Source of the DNA: CAVRTM01 sp963696105
GTDB taxonomy: Bacteria; Actinomycetota; Actinomycetes; Actinomycetales; Dermatophilaceae
Reading direction: 5' to 3'
Length of the DNA: 64,000 bases
Assembly (NCBI GenBank): GCA_963696105.1
Contig: CAVOIP010000005.1
Location: 620,001 to 684,000, forward strand
Under the pieces are notes generated by a model. That model had not been told where the DNA came from. It searched no databases and worked only from the letters and a program-made list of their open reading frames with translations. Shown here piece after piece: positions 9,300 to 20,157 of the stretch. Each line of letters starts with the position of its first letter. Within the stretch, counting starts at the first letter, position 1. The position numbers were made by a program, and so were the translations under genes.

Positions 9300-10195
9300 G
9301 AGGGCTCCTTGGGTGCGGCGAGGATGTCCAGCAGCGGCTCGGCGGCGGACACCGACAGGCGACCGCTGGCCAGGGCGCGCTCGGCCGTGGCCCGGGCGAG
9401 GGCGACGTAGGTCGGCCTGACGTCGGGGGTCTGGTCGCTGAGCTGGCGCAGGTGTGCGGCCACGGTACCGGCGTCGCCACGGGCCACCGGCCCGGTGAGA
9501 GCACCGTCACCGAGGCGCAGGGCGTTGTCCAGGGCGGCGGAGAGCAGCGGGGCGATGACGCGGTGCGGCTGGGCCACCCCTGCGGACCCCAGCACCTGCA
9601 TCGCCTGGGCGACGAGCGTGACCAGGTGGTTCGCTCCGTGTGCCAGCGCCGCGTGGTAGAGCGGCCGCTCGTCCTCGGCGATCCAGACCGGCTCGGCGCC
9701 CATCTCGACGACCAGCGCCTCGGCGACCGGTCGCAGCACCTCCGGCGCCGTGATGCCGAAGCAGCAGTCGGCCAGCCGGGTGATGTCCATCGCGGTGCCG
9801 GTGAACGTCATGACCGGGTGCAGCGCCAGCCCGAGGATGTGCTGGGACAGCGCGTCGTCGAACACGCCGATGCCGTGGCTGCCGGAGGTGTGCACCACGA
9901 TCTGGCCGGCCTGCCACGAGCGGGTGGTGGTGAGCCCGGACACCAGGGCGGCCAGGTCGTCGTCGGGCACGGTGAGCAGCAGCAGCTCGGCCTGCGCCAC
10001 GACCTCCTCGACCGCGCGGACCGGTACGCCGGGCAGCAGGGTCGCGGCGCGCGTCCGGGATGCCTCGCTGACGCCGGACACCGCGACGACGCGGTGGCCT
10101 GCGCGCTGCAGGGCCGCCCCGAGCACGGCACCGACCCGGCCCGCGCCGACGACGCCGACCCGCAGGCGCGCCGGTCGGTCCTCGGGAGTGCTCAC
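9296..10195 (-). CDS. Rossmann-fold DUF2520 protein, coupled to panC
   Basis: This 299-residue protein has an N-terminal NAD(P)-binding fold ([16 protein letters not shown]), a second part with [10 protein letters not shown] and LHPVMTF, and a helical C-terminal DUF2520 domain similar in layout to ketopantoate and other beta-hydroxyacid reductases. Its substrate is unknown. The GTG at 10195 is chosen because it starts just before the Rossmann strand. Its stop overlaps the panC ATG (ATGA), so it is translated with pantothenate synthetase, a conserved pairing in actinobacteria that suggests a link to pantoate or CoA metabolism. Confidence 0.85.
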   Translation of the reverse strand: MSTPEDRPARLRVGVVGAGRVGAVLGAALQRAGHRVVAVSGVSEASRTRAATLLPGVPVRAVEEVVAQAELLLLTVPDDDLAALVSGLTTTRSWQAGQIVVHTSGSHGIGVFDDALSQHILGLALHPVMTFTGTAMDITRLADCCFGITAPEVLRPVAEALVVEMGAEPVWIAEDERPLYHAALAHGANHLVTLVAQAMQVLGSAGVAQPHRVIAPLLSAALDNALRLGDGALTGPVARGDAGTVAAHLRQLSDQTPDVRPTYVALARATAERALASGRLSVSAAEPLLDILAAPKEPS

Positions 10196-10230
10196 AGCCG
10201 AAACGCTATCTCGCTGCCCTGGCACGTAGC

Positions 10231-11208
10231 GTGCTGCCCGTGCACGAGACCCCGTGGGCCGCCGCCTGGCAGGCCGCCCTGTACGGCCCGACCGGCTTCT
10301 ACCGGCAGGACCGCGGGCCGGCGGGCCACTTCGCGACCTCAACGCAGGGAGGGCCCCTGATGGGGTCGGTGCTGGCGGCGGCGCTGGTCCGGCTGATGGG
10401 CGAGCACGGCCTCCACACGCTGGTCGACGTCGGCTGCGGACGCGGCGAGCTGCTCACCGAGGTCACCAGGCTCGCCCCGGCGCTGCGCTGTGTGGGGGTG
10501 GACGTCGTCGCCCGGCCCGACCTGCCCGCGGGCGTGGACTGGGTGCGCTCCCCCGGCGGGGCGCTCCTGCCACCGGAGCTGTCGGACCTGACCGGCACGC
10601 TGCTCCTCGCGCACGAGTGGCTGGACGTCGTCCCGTGCCCGGTCGGGCAGGTGGACGACCACGGGGTGCTGCGCGCGGTGCTCGTCGAGCCCTCGACCGG
10701 GCGGGAGCACCTGGCCGGCGCGGTGGTGGGGGCCGACCTGGAGTGGTGCCGCACCTGGTGGCCGACCGTCGTCGGCCCGGGCGCCCGGCCCGGCGACCGC
10801 GTCGAGGTCGGCCGCAGCCGGGACCAGGCGTGGGACGCCCTCGTGTCCCGGCTCCGTTCCGGGCTCGCGGTGGCCGTGGACTACGGCCACGCGCGCGCCG
10901 ACCGGCCGCCGGGGACGCTGACGGGCTACCGCGAGGGCCGCCAGGTGGCGCCGGTGCCCGACGGCTCGTGCGACCTCACCGCGCACGTCGCCATGGACTC
11001 CCTGGGCGCCGACGAGCTGGTCGACCAGCGCACCGCGCTGCGGCGGCTCGGCGTCAGCGGGGCCACGCCCCCGCGCGAGCTCGCTGCGAGCGACCCCACG
11101 GCCTACCTCGCCGCCCTCTCGACCGCATCGGCGGCCACCGCGCTGACCGCCCGCGGGAGCCTCGGCGACTTCTTCTGGGCCTTGACGGCCGTCGGTCCGC
11201 CGGCCTGA
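10231..11208 (+). CDS. MidA/NDUFAF7-type SAM-dependent methyltransferase
   Basis: This 325-residue protein has the family signature GFYRQDRGPAGHF followed by GPLMGSVLAAAL and the SAM-binding glycine loop LVDVGCGRGELL. This is the MidA (COG1565) family. The mitochondrial member NDUFAF7 dimethylates an arginine of the complex I subunit NDUFS2, the NuoD homologue. Here a nuoD-type gene lies about 740 bases downstream on the same strand. The start may be GTG 10231 or GTG 10240 (VHETPWAAA). It is divergent from the DUF2520 gene with only 35 bases between. Confidence 0.87.
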   Translation: MLPVHETPWAAAWQAALYGPTGFYRQDRGPAGHFATSTQGGPLMGSVLAAALVRLMGEHGLHTLVDVGCGRGELLTEVTRLAPALRCVGVDVVARPDLPAGVDWVRSPGGALLPPELSDLTGTLLLAHEWLDVVPCPVGQVDDHGVLRAVLVEPSTGREHLAGAVVGADLEWCRTWWPTVVGPGARPGDRVEVGRSRDQAWDALVSRLRSGLAVAVDYGHARADRPPGTLTGYREGRQVAPVPDGSCDLTAHVAMDSLGADELVDQRTALRRLGVSGATPPRELAASDPTAYLAALSTASAATALTARGSLGDFFWALTAVGPPA

Positions 11209-11304
11209 CGGCCGTCCTGGGCCGCCGCACATCCGCCGGCACCGGTTTGGTGGCCGTCCGGGGCTGGGCGAGACTGGGTCGCCGGAAAACCGGAAGGACC
11301 CCTC

Positions 11305-11904
11305 ATGACCCGTCCCAGCCACTGGGCCGACCGAGCTCACCACGCCCACCGAGCCTCGCTCGCCGCGGCCGCCGCCGCACTCACCGTGACGCTCTCCGCC
11401 TGCGGCTCCGGCGACAGCCAGCCGTCGGGCGCGCCGGTCACGGTGACCGTCACCCCGACAGTCACCGCGACCGCCGCGCCCGGCAGCAGCTCCGGCTCGC
11501 CGTCCGGAAGCCCGTCGGCGGTCCACAGCGACGTGGTCGGTCGCGCCTACGACCTCGGTACGATCGTCCACGTGACCAGCGCCACCGGTACGCCGGTGGT
11601 CGTCCTGGACCGGTGGACCGTCCGGGGCACCCCCGACAGCACGCTCGCGCGGGACGGCGTGCCGATCCGGGTGCACTCCGACGCGCCGTACGAGAACCTG
11701 AACACCCGCACGACGTTCCGCATCCCGGTCGCGCCGGGCGCCACGTTCACCTACCACCACTGCGTCGCGGTGGACCAGCCCATGCGGTCGCGGCCGGCGA
11801 CGCTGCCGGAGCTCGCCCACCTCCAGCGAAGCGAGGCCGTCGTGCTGCTGCGGCTCGACGCCTCCGGCCGCCTCACGCGCGCGGAGAACGACCCCGCCTG
11901 CTGA
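11305..11904 (+). CDS. Putative secreted lipoprotein
   Basis: The 199-residue product has an N-terminal signal with a hydrophobic Ala/Leu stretch and a lipobox LSAC, with Cys33 as the lipidation site. A Ser/Gly/Pro/Thr-rich linker follows (about residues 34-75), then a compact beta-rich domain containing VHVTSATGTPVVVLDRW and FTYHHCVAVD. No specific family is recognised. An aagga sequence sits upstream of the ATG. It lies between the MidA-type methyltransferase and the orphan nuoD; a role with either is not evident. Confidence 0.75.
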   Translation: MTRPSHWADRAHHAHRASLAAAAAALTVTLSACGSGDSQPSGAPVTVTVTPTVTATAAPGSSSGSPSGSPSAVHSDVVGRAYDLGTIVHVTSATGTPVVVLDRWTVRGTPDSTLARDGVPIRVHSDAPYENLNTRTTFRIPVAPGATFTYHHCVAVDQPMRSRPATLPELAHLQRSEAVVLLRLDASGRLTRAENDPAC

Positions 11905-11946
11905 GCCGGGGCGTCACGGACACCACGCACTGGCAGACTGGCGCCC

Positions 11947-13119
11947 ATGACCTCGCCCACCCCGCCGCGGGAGCTGACCGTGGGCCTGGGCGCCGGCGGC
12001 CTCGCGACCGCCGACATGGTGCTCAACATCGGCCCGCAGCACCCCGCGACCCACGGCGTCCTGCGGCTGCGGATCGTGGTCGACGGCGAGCGCATCGTCA
12101 GCGCCGAGCCGATCATCGGCTACATGCACCGCGGCGCGGAGAAGCTGTTCGAGGTGCGCGACTACCGGCAGATCATCGTGCTGTCCAACCGCCACGACTG
12201 GCTCTCGGCGTTCAGCAACGAGCTGGGCGTGGTGCTGGGGGTCGAGGCGATGCTCGGCATGGAGGTCCCCGAGCGAGCCACGTGGGCGCGCATGCTGCTG
12301 GCCGAGCTCAACCGGGTGCTCAACCACCTGATGTTCCTCGGCTCCTACCCCCTCGAGCTCGGTGCGATCACGCCGATCTTCTACTCCTTCCGCGAGCGCG
12401 AGGAGCTGCAGGCGGTGATGGAGGAGGCCGCCGGCGGACGGATCCACTACATGTTCAACCGGGTCGGCGGCCTGAAGGAGGACCTGCCCGCCGGCTGGCT
12501 CGGGCGTGCGTCCGCCGCCGTCGCCGCCGTACGGCGCAGGATGCCGGACCTGGAGAGCATGCTCGTCGGCAACGAGATCCTGCACGCGCGCACCCGCGGT
12601 GTCGGCGTCCTGCCGGCGTCGCTGATCTCGGCGTACGGCGTGACCGGGCCGATCGCCCGGGCGTCGGGCGTCGACCTGGACCTCCGTCGCGACGAGCCCT
12701 ACCTCGCCTACGCCGAGCTCTTCGGCCACGGCGGGCCCGGCCGCGTGGTGACGCGGACGGAGGGTGACTGCCTGGCCCGGCTGGAGGTGCTCCTGGAGCA
12801 GACCCACGTCAGCCTCGACCTCGCCCAGGCCTGCATCGAGACCCTGGCTGCCCTGCCGCAGGGGCCGGTCAACGTCAAGCTGCCCAAGGTGCTGCGCGTC
12901 CCGGAGGGGTCGCTCTACACCGTGACGGAGAACCCGCTCGGCTTCAACGGCTACTACCTGGTCTCCCGCGGGGACAAGACGCCGTGGCGGCTCAAGCTGC
13001 GCTCGGCGTCCTTCAACAACATCTCGGTCCTGAGCGAGGTGCTGCCCGGCAACCTCATCGCCGACATGGTGGCGATCCTGGGCTCGATGTTCTTCGTCGT
13101 GGGCGACGTCGACAAGTAG
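11947..13119 (+). CDS. nuoD: NADH-quinone oxidoreductase subunit D, stand-alone copy
   Basis: This 390-residue protein matches the 49-kDa/NuoD subunit of complex [56 protein letters not shown], and near the end KLRSASFNN and DMVAILGSM. NuoD helps form the quinone pocket near the last iron-sulfur cluster. No other nuo genes lie in the window; such orphan NuoD-like genes occur in actinobacteria. Whether it works with a distant nuo operon or does something else cannot be seen. The HRG arginine corresponds to the position modified by NDUFAF7 in mitochondria, which makes the upstream MidA-type gene notable. Confidence 0.9.
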   Translation: MTSPTPPRELTVGLGAGGLATADMVLNIGPQHPATHGVLRLRIVVDGERIVSAEPIIGYMHRGAEKLFEVRDYRQIIVLSNRHDWLSAFSNELGVVLGVEAMLGMEVPERATWARMLLAELNRVLNHLMFLGSYPLELGAITPIFYSFREREELQAVMEEAAGGRIHYMFNRVGGLKEDLPAGWLGRASAAVAAVRRRMPDLESMLVGNEILHARTRGVGVLPASLISAYGVTGPIARASGVDLDLRRDEPYLAYAELFGHGGPGRVVTRTEGDCLARLEVLLEQTHVSLDLAQACIETLAALPQGPVNVKLPKVLRVPEGSLYTVTENPLGFNGYYLVSRGDKTPWRLKLRSASFNNISVLSEVLPGNLIADMVAILGSMFFVVGDVDK

Positions 13120-13143
13120 CCCCCCGCGGTGCCTTCCCGCGGG

Positions 13144-13359
13144 TCAGTCGAGGTCGGGGTGGGGCTGACGCTCCCGTGCGGTCCGCTCGCGCCGCTCGAG
13201 CCAGGCTCGCCCGGCCCATCCGCCCCCGAGCAGGACGACCACCACACCGACGACGGCGCCGGCCACCGTGCTGTCGCTGCGGATGCCCAGGGTGACCGGG
13301 ATGACCAGCAGCGCGGCCAGCCCGATGGCGACCGGCCGGTGCGACCGGGAGCCCATCAT
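13144..13359 (-). CDS. Small two-helix membrane protein, coupled to DUF3180
   Basis: This 71-residue protein has two short hydrophobic segments (VAIGLAALLVIPVTLGI and VAGAVVGVVVVLLGGGWAG) and a charged C-terminal tail (LERRERTARER). Its ATG overlaps the stop codon of the DUF3180 gene (ATGA), so it is the last gene of the folate operon. It ends 24 bases from the convergent nuoD gene. No family is recognised; the membrane pattern and coupling argue it is real. Confidence 0.6.
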   Translation of the reverse strand: MMGSRSHRPVAIGLAALLVIPVTLGIRSDSTVAGAVVGVVVVLLGGGWAGRAWLERRERTARERQPHPDLD

Positions 13360-13931
13360 CGCTGGTCCCGGTCCCGGTCCCGGTCCCGGTCCCGGTTCCG
13401 GTCGCGGCCATGGTCACGGTCCGGGTCGAGGGGTCGGTCCAGGTCCCGGCCGCGGTCGCGGTCGCGGTCGTTCTGGTCGAGGTCCTGGTCGTCGATCCGG
13501 CACATGGCCTGTACGAGCAGCCCGGCGACGATCATCAGCACGCCGCTGACGCAGACCGCGAGCGAGCGCAGCATCGCCGCGCGCACGGAGTCCACGTCGG
13601 CGTCGGGCAGCAGCACGAGGGCCTGCGCGGCGTACCAGCCGGCGACCAGCGCACCGGTGAGCGCCGCGGCCTGGGCGAGCACCAGCGTGCGCATCGCCCG
13701 CAGCGGGCTCAGTGGGCGGGTCGCCTCGCCGCGCAGGAACCGGCGGACCGGCAGCCCGGCGCAGTAGACCCCGACGGCCATGAAGACGATCAGCACCGCC
13801 CCACCCCACGACGCGCCGGGCAGCGCGTGGCCGGCATCGAACCAGAGCCGCAGCCCGATCCAGGCCACCGCCGTCGCCAGCAGCGCCACGACCAGGACCA
13901 GGCGCACGGACACGCCGCGTCCGTCTCTCAC
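13356..13931 (-). CDS. DUF3180 family membrane protein with an Asp-Arg repeat tail
   Basis: The 191-residue product starts at a GTG overlapping the end of folBK (GTGA) and has four hydrophobic segments: LVLVVALLATAVAWIGL, GGAVLIVFMAVGVYCAG, LAQAAALTGALVAGW and VSGVLMIVAGLLVQAM. This matches DUF3180, which usually follows folK in actinobacteria; its function is unknown. After the last helix the protein ends in about 40 residues of alternating Asp and Arg, encoded by a short-period repeat. This tail is not part of the family and probably varies between strains. Confidence 0.8.
   Translation of the reverse strand: MRDGRGVSVRLVLVVALLATAVAWIGLRLWFDAGHALPGASWGGAVLIVFMAVGVYCAGLPVRRFLRGEATRPLSPLRAMRTLVLAQAAALTGALVAGWYAAQALVLLPDADVDSVRAAMLRSLAVCVSGVLMIVAGLLVQAMCRIDDQDLDQNDRDRDRGRDLDRPLDPDRDHGRDRNRDRDRDRDRDQR
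13364..13485. repeat. Hexanucleotide-like repeat encoding an Asp-Arg tract
   Basis: About five perfect tandem copies of GGTCCC at 13364-13393 grade into degenerate copies (GGTTCC, GGTCGC, GGTCAC). On the coding strand these give alternating Asp and Arg codons at the end of the DUF3180 protein. A repeat of this kind can change length by slippage while keeping the frame. Confidence 0.8.
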
Positions 13932-14809
13932 CACGTCGGCCTCCATTCGGGTCCGGGGCGCACGCCCTCGCGGTCCAGCTGCTCCAGCCGGTGGGCCACG
14001 GCGACCACGGCGCCGTCGACCCGCAGCTCCGCCTCGGGCTGCACCATGCGCCACGGCTCGAGGACGAACGCCCGGTCGGCGGCGCGGGGATGGGGCAGCT
14101 CGAGCTCGGGTTCGGCGCTGGTCCGCTCGCCCGGCGTGCCCGGCACGCCGTACTGGACCAGGTCCAGGTCCAGGGTCCGCGCCCCCCACCGGGTCTCGCG
14201 GACCCGCCCGTGCGCCGCCTCGACCTCGTGCAGGGCTCGCAACAGCGTCCAGGGCGCGAGCCGGGTCTGCGCCAGCAGCACCGCGTTGAGGTAGGCCGGC
14301 TGGTCCGGGCCGCCGACCGGGTCGGTCTCGACCAGCGGCGAGACGTCGCGCACCTGCACACCCGGGAGGGCGGCGACGCAGCGCACCGCGGAGGTCAGGG
14401 TCGCGACGACGTCCCCGAGGTTGGCGCCCAGGGCCACGACGACCGGCTCGCACCGCTCCCGGCGGACGGTGACGGCCACGTCGCCGAACGGCACGCCGAC
14501 CGGCGCCTGGGGCTTGTGGACGGTGACCTCCACCGCCTCGACCAGCGGGCGGGCCATGACGGTGTCCGCGACCCGGCCCGCGAGGGTCTCGATGAGGTCC
14601 AGTGGCGGCCCCTCGACCAGGGCCACGACGTCGGCGGCGACCTCGGCGTAGCTGACGGTGTGCGCCAGGTCGTCGGTGCCGGCGGCCCGGCTCAGGTCGA
14701 CGTCCAGCAGCACGTCCACGACGAAGTCCTGCCCCTGCACCTTCTCCTCGGGCAGCACGCCGTGGAAGCCGCGGGCGCGCACGCCGACCAGGCTGATCCG
14801 GTCGCTCAT
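13928..14809 (-). CDS. folBK: Fused dihydroneopterin aldolase / HPPK (FolB-FolK)
   Basis: One continuous frame of 293 residues carries two folate enzymes. Residues 1 to about 120 are FolB (DRISLVGVRARGFHGVLPEE and TVHKPQAPVGVPFGDVAV), which cleaves dihydroneopterin. The rest is FolK (VVVALGANLGDV, WTLLRALHEVEA, ARTLDLDLVQYG, ELPHPRAADRAFVLEPW), which pyrophosphorylates the hydroxymethylpterin. The junction is only a few residues long. The ATG at 14809 overlaps the folP stop (ATGA), and the stop overlaps the DUF3180 start. Confidence 0.94.
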   Translation of the reverse strand: MSDRISLVGVRARGFHGVLPEEKVQGQDFVVDVLLDVDLSRAAGTDDLAHTVSYAEVAADVVALVEGPPLDLIETLAGRVADTVMARPLVEAVEVTVHKPQAPVGVPFGDVAVTVRRERCEPVVVALGANLGDVVATLTSAVRCVAALPGVQVRDVSPLVETDPVGGPDQPAYLNAVLLAQTRLAPWTLLRALHEVEAAHGRVRETRWGARTLDLDLVQYGVPGTPGERTSAEPELELPHPRAADRAFVLEPWRMVQPEAELRVDGAVVAVAHRLEQLDREGVRPGPEWRPTW

Positions 14810-15618
14810 CGCGCCTGCTCCGTCGCCGCGACGACGCGCAGGGCGTCGACGCTGGAGGGCACGTGGTGGACCCGCACGCCCCAGGCCCCGGCGAGCCCGG
14901 CGAGGACGGTGGTGGCCGCCGTGGCCGCGTCGCGCTCGGTCGCCGGCCGCGGCGGGTCGCCGGCCGGCACGCCCAGCCGGCCCAGGAACGACTTGCGCGA
15001 CGTGCCCACCAGCACGGGGAACCCCAGCGCCTGCACCCGGTCCAGATGGGCCAGCAGGCGCCAGTTGTGGGCCGCCAGCTTGGCGAAGCCGAACCCGGGG
15101 TCCAGCACCAGCTGCTCGGGGCGCACGCCCGCGGCCCCCAGGTCCTCGACCCGCCGGGTCAGCTCGCGGCACACGTCCTGCACCACGTCGTCGTACGTCG
15201 CGAGCGACTGCATCCGCGTGCTGTGCGCGCGCCAGTGCATGGCGACGTACGTCGCATCGGAGCCGGCCACGACCGCGGCCATGTCGGGGTCGGCCAGGCC
15301 GCCGCTGACGTCGTTGACCACGCTGGCCCCGGCCTCCAGCGCCCGGGCGGCGACCTCGGCACGCATGGTGTCCACCGAGATCCGGGCCCCCCGCCCGGCC
15401 AGCTCGGCCACGACGGGCACGACCCGCCGCAGCTCCTCGTCCTGGGTCGGGCGCTCGGCGCCGGGCCGGGTCGACTCACCACCGACGTCGAGCAGGTCGG
15501 CGCCCTGGTCGAGCAGCTCGAGCCCGTGCGCGACCGCGGCGTCCGGCTCGAACCACTCGCCGCCGTCGCTGAAGGAGTCGGGGGTCACGTTGACCACGCC
15601 CATCACCAGGGTGCTCAC
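14806..15618 (-). CDS. folP: Dihydropteroate synthase
   Basis: This 270-residue TIM-barrel enzyme joins hydroxymethyldihydropterin pyrophosphate with p-aminobenzoate and is the sulfonamide target. Family motifs are MGVVNVTPDSFSDGG at the N-terminus, DVGGESTRPGA, SVDTMRAEVA, VNDVSGG, LDPGFGFAK and LVGTSRKSF. It starts at GTG 15618, overlapping the stop of the MprF/LysX-like gene (GTGA), and ends overlapping folBK. The length is normal. Confidence 0.96.
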   Translation of the reverse strand: MSTLVMGVVNVTPDSFSDGGEWFEPDAAVAHGLELLDQGADLLDVGGESTRPGAERPTQDEELRRVVPVVAELAGRGARISVDTMRAEVAARALEAGASVVNDVSGGLADPDMAAVVAGSDATYVAMHWRAHSTRMQSLATYDDVVQDVCRELTRRVEDLGAAGVRPEQLVLDPGFGFAKLAAHNWRLLAHLDRVQALGFPVLVGTSRKSFLGRLGVPAGDPPRPATERDAATAATTVLAGLAGAWGVRVHHVPSSVDALRVVAATEQAR

Positions 15619-17342
15619 GCCTGCCCCCGGTTGAACCAGCGCAGCGACGGCCAGGTGAGGAACGCCTCGGCCTCCAGGGCCGCCATCGCCACCCGCGGGA
15701 GATCGGCCGCGTGCGGGTAGACCAGGAACCGCGGCACCCACGTCGGCTGGAACTTGGCGTTGAAGCGGTAGAGGCTCTCGATCTGGAACCAGCGGGAGGC
15801 GAAGACCAGGACCCGCCGCCAGGCCCGGATCACGGGCCCGGCACCCAGGCGCTCGCCCCGCTCGAGGGAGGAGCGGAACGCGGCGAAGTTCAGCGACACG
15901 CGCTTGATGCCGAGGTCCGTGGCTTTGGCGAGGGCGTGGACGATGAGCAGCTCGTTGACGCCGGGCTCGGCCGTCCGGTCCCGCCGCATCAGGTCCAGTG
16001 ACATGCCGTCGGCGCCCCACGGGACGAACTGCAGGAACCCGCGCATGACCCCGTCCTGCCGGGCGACGACCCACACGCAGTCGGGGTCCACCGGGTCGAT
16101 GACCCGGCCCAGCGCCATCGAGAAGCCGCGCTCGGTCTCGCTGGAGCGCCAGGCGTCGGCGTCCGCCAGGGCGCGGCGGCGCTCGCCCTGGGACACGTCC
16201 CGGGCCCGGCAGACCTCGGTCGTGTAGCCGGCGCGCTCGATCCGCTTGACCATCTGGCGCACGTTGCGCATCGCCCGGCCCTCGAGGGTGAAGCCGTCCA
16301 CCTCGACCACGGCCTCGTCGCCGAGCTCCAGCGCGGCGAACCCGGTGTGCCGGCACCAGATCTCACCGGCCTTCTCGGAGCAGCCGATCACGGCCGGCGT
16401 CCAGGCGTGGGCCTGCGCCTCCTTCAGGAACACGGCCATGGCACCGGGCCACGCCTCCGGGTCCCCCACGGGGTCGCCGCTGGCCAGCATCGTGCCGGAC
16501 ACCACGCGGTAGGCGATCGCAGCCTTGCCCGACTCGGACCAGACCACGCTCTTGTCGCGTCGCAGGTTGAAGTAGCCGAGGGAGTCGGGGCTGCGCGCCA
16601 GCAGCGCGCGCATCCGCGCGTCGTCCTCGTCGGTCAGGATCGGGCGGGGTTCGGGAGCGCGCAGGGCCAGGTAGATGGTGACGAGCGCGGTGGTCAGGCC
16701 CAGACCGAGCAGGACCGCGCCGACCACGTCGGACACCCGCTCGGTGCGGTAGACGATCGGGCCGGTCAGGCCGACCAACCCGGTCAGCACCTCCCAGAGC
16801 CGGTTCCCCACCGTCGGCGGCGCGCCGGCGACCGAGCCGTGGGCGATAGAGACGACCAGGTAGCCGAGGACGAGGCTGAGGGCGACGAGCACGACGAGCA
16901 TGCGGACGGCCCGCCAGCGCGTGGTGGGGTCCCCGAGGGCGTAGAACTCGGCGCGGTAGACGACGAGCACGACCAGCAGCCCGAGCGGGATCAGCGTCGC
17001 CAGCGGCTCGGCCTTGAGGAGGTGGAGGACGACACTCAGGCTGAGCAGCACCACCGCCGCGCGCCACGCCCTGCGCTTGCGCCGCCGCAGGGCGTGGGCC
17101 AGGAGCAGCAGGAGGATGCCGAGGATGATCGTGACCGCCGACGCCGCACCCGAGACCGCGCCGGGGACGACGTCGGACAGCGGGTGCAGCCGGGTCCGCC
17201 ACGCGCGGGCCAGCCCGCTCGCGATGTCCACCACACCCGCGAGGTACGTCAGGGCGCCGATGATCTGCGGCGTGCGCGACCGCGACGACGCGAGGGCCGT
17301 GGAGAACGGGGTGGGGTGACGCGCCGGCGCGCGTTCGCTCAC
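15615..17342 (-). CDS. Membrane phosphatidylglycerol lysyltransferase-like protein (DUF2156)
   Basis: This roughly 575-residue protein has an N-terminal membrane part with about six hydrophobic segments (residues 15-250) and a C-terminal GNAT-like DUF2156 domain, recognised by [28 protein letters not shown] and [15 protein letters not shown]. This is the architecture of MprF/LysX proteins, which transfer an aminoacyl group from tRNA to phosphatidylglycerol and alter surface charge. It lacks the lysyl-tRNA synthetase part fused in mycobacterial LysX. It lies inside the folate operon with 4-nt overlaps on both sides (folE and folP). The substrate amino acid is unknown. Confidence 0.85.
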   Translation of the reverse strand: MSERAPARHPTPFSTALASSRSRTPQIIGALTYLAGVVDIASGLARAWRTRLHPLSDVVPGAVSGAASAVTIILGILLLLLAHALRRRKRRAWRAAVVLLSLSVVLHLLKAEPLATLIPLGLLVVLVVYRAEFYALGDPTTRWRAVRMLVVLVALSLVLGYLVVSIAHGSVAGAPPTVGNRLWEVLTGLVGLTGPIVYRTERVSDVVGAVLLGLGLTTALVTIYLALRAPEPRPILTDEDDARMRALLARSPDSLGYFNLRRDKSVVWSESGKAAIAYRVVSGTMLASGDPVGDPEAWPGAMAVFLKEAQAHAWTPAVIGCSEKAGEIWCRHTGFAALELGDEAVVEVDGFTLEGRAMRNVRQMVKRIERAGYTTEVCRARDVSQGERRRALADADAWRSSETERGFSMALGRVIDPVDPDCVWVVARQDGVMRGFLQFVPWGADGMSLDLMRRDRTAEPGVNELLIVHALAKATDLGIKRVSLNFAAFRSSLERGERLGAGPVIRAWRRVLVFASRWFQIESLYRFNAKFQPTWVPRFLVYPHAADLPRVAMAALEAEAFLTWPSLRWFNRGQA

Positions 17343-17903
17343 CGGTTGCCGCCGAGGACGAGCCCCATCGCCTCGGCTCGGGTCGCCGCGTTGCGCAGCT
17401 GGCCCCGGACAGCGGAGGTGATGGTCCTGGACCCGGGTCGGCGTACGCCGCGCATGGACATGCACAGGTGCTCGCACTCGATCACGACGATCACCCCGGC
17501 GGCCTCGAGGTGGGTCACCATGGCGTCGGCGACCTGGGTGGTGAGCCGTTCCTGCACCTGCGGTCGGCGGGCGAAGACGTCGACCAGCCGGGCGAGCTTG
17601 GACAGCCCGGTCACCCGCCCGTCGCTGCCCGGGATGTAGCCGAGGTGGGCGACACCGTGGAACGGGACCAGATGGTGCTCACAGGTGCTGTAGACCTCGA
17701 TGTCGCGGACGAGGATGAGCTCGGAGTGGCCGCCGATCTCGAACGTCGTGGTGAGCACGTCACCCGGCTCCTGGCGCATGCCCGCCCACACCTCGGCGTA
17801 GGAGCGGGCGACCCGACCGGGCGTCTCCTTCAGCCCGTCCCGGTCGGGGTCCTCACCGAGGGCGAGCAGCAGCTCACGGACGGCGCGCTCTGCGCGCTCG
17901 AGG

Positions 17904-17926
<23 letters not shown>
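17339..17926 (-). CDS. folE: GTP cyclohydrolase I
   Basis: This 195-residue enzyme opens GTP to dihydroneopterin triphosphate, the first folate step. The zinc ligands are visible in [11 protein letters not shown] and again in [22 protein letters not shown] and [10 protein letters not shown] are standard. I prefer the ATG at 17926 (MSTPPPVD), with a GAGGGT sequence six bases upstream; a GTG at 17932 is an alternative. The start lies inside the last codons of ftsH, so the two genes are translationally linked. Confidence 0.96.
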
Positions 17927-19931
<2,005 letters not shown>

Positions 19932-20157
19932 GTATGTGCGGGGCCTCCAGCCCCGTCCCTCCTGCTCGCTCAGCCATGACGCCACTCCGTACGACGTGGT
20001 GGTGGCGGTTCCTGGAAACGGTACACCGGCACGAACGGGGTGCATTCTCAGCAGTGGAACGCCCGGGCCGGAGCCCTTGTTCCGGTGCCCGGCCGCGAGG
20101 ACCGCGGGCGGACACCGGGCCGGCGGCGGGGCGACTGCGGGCCGCCCGCTGCCCGGC

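Noticed and set aside
13364..13485. CRISPR-like array
   Set aside because: The short regular unit has no spacers and lies inside the coding sequence of DUF3180; it is a codon repeat.
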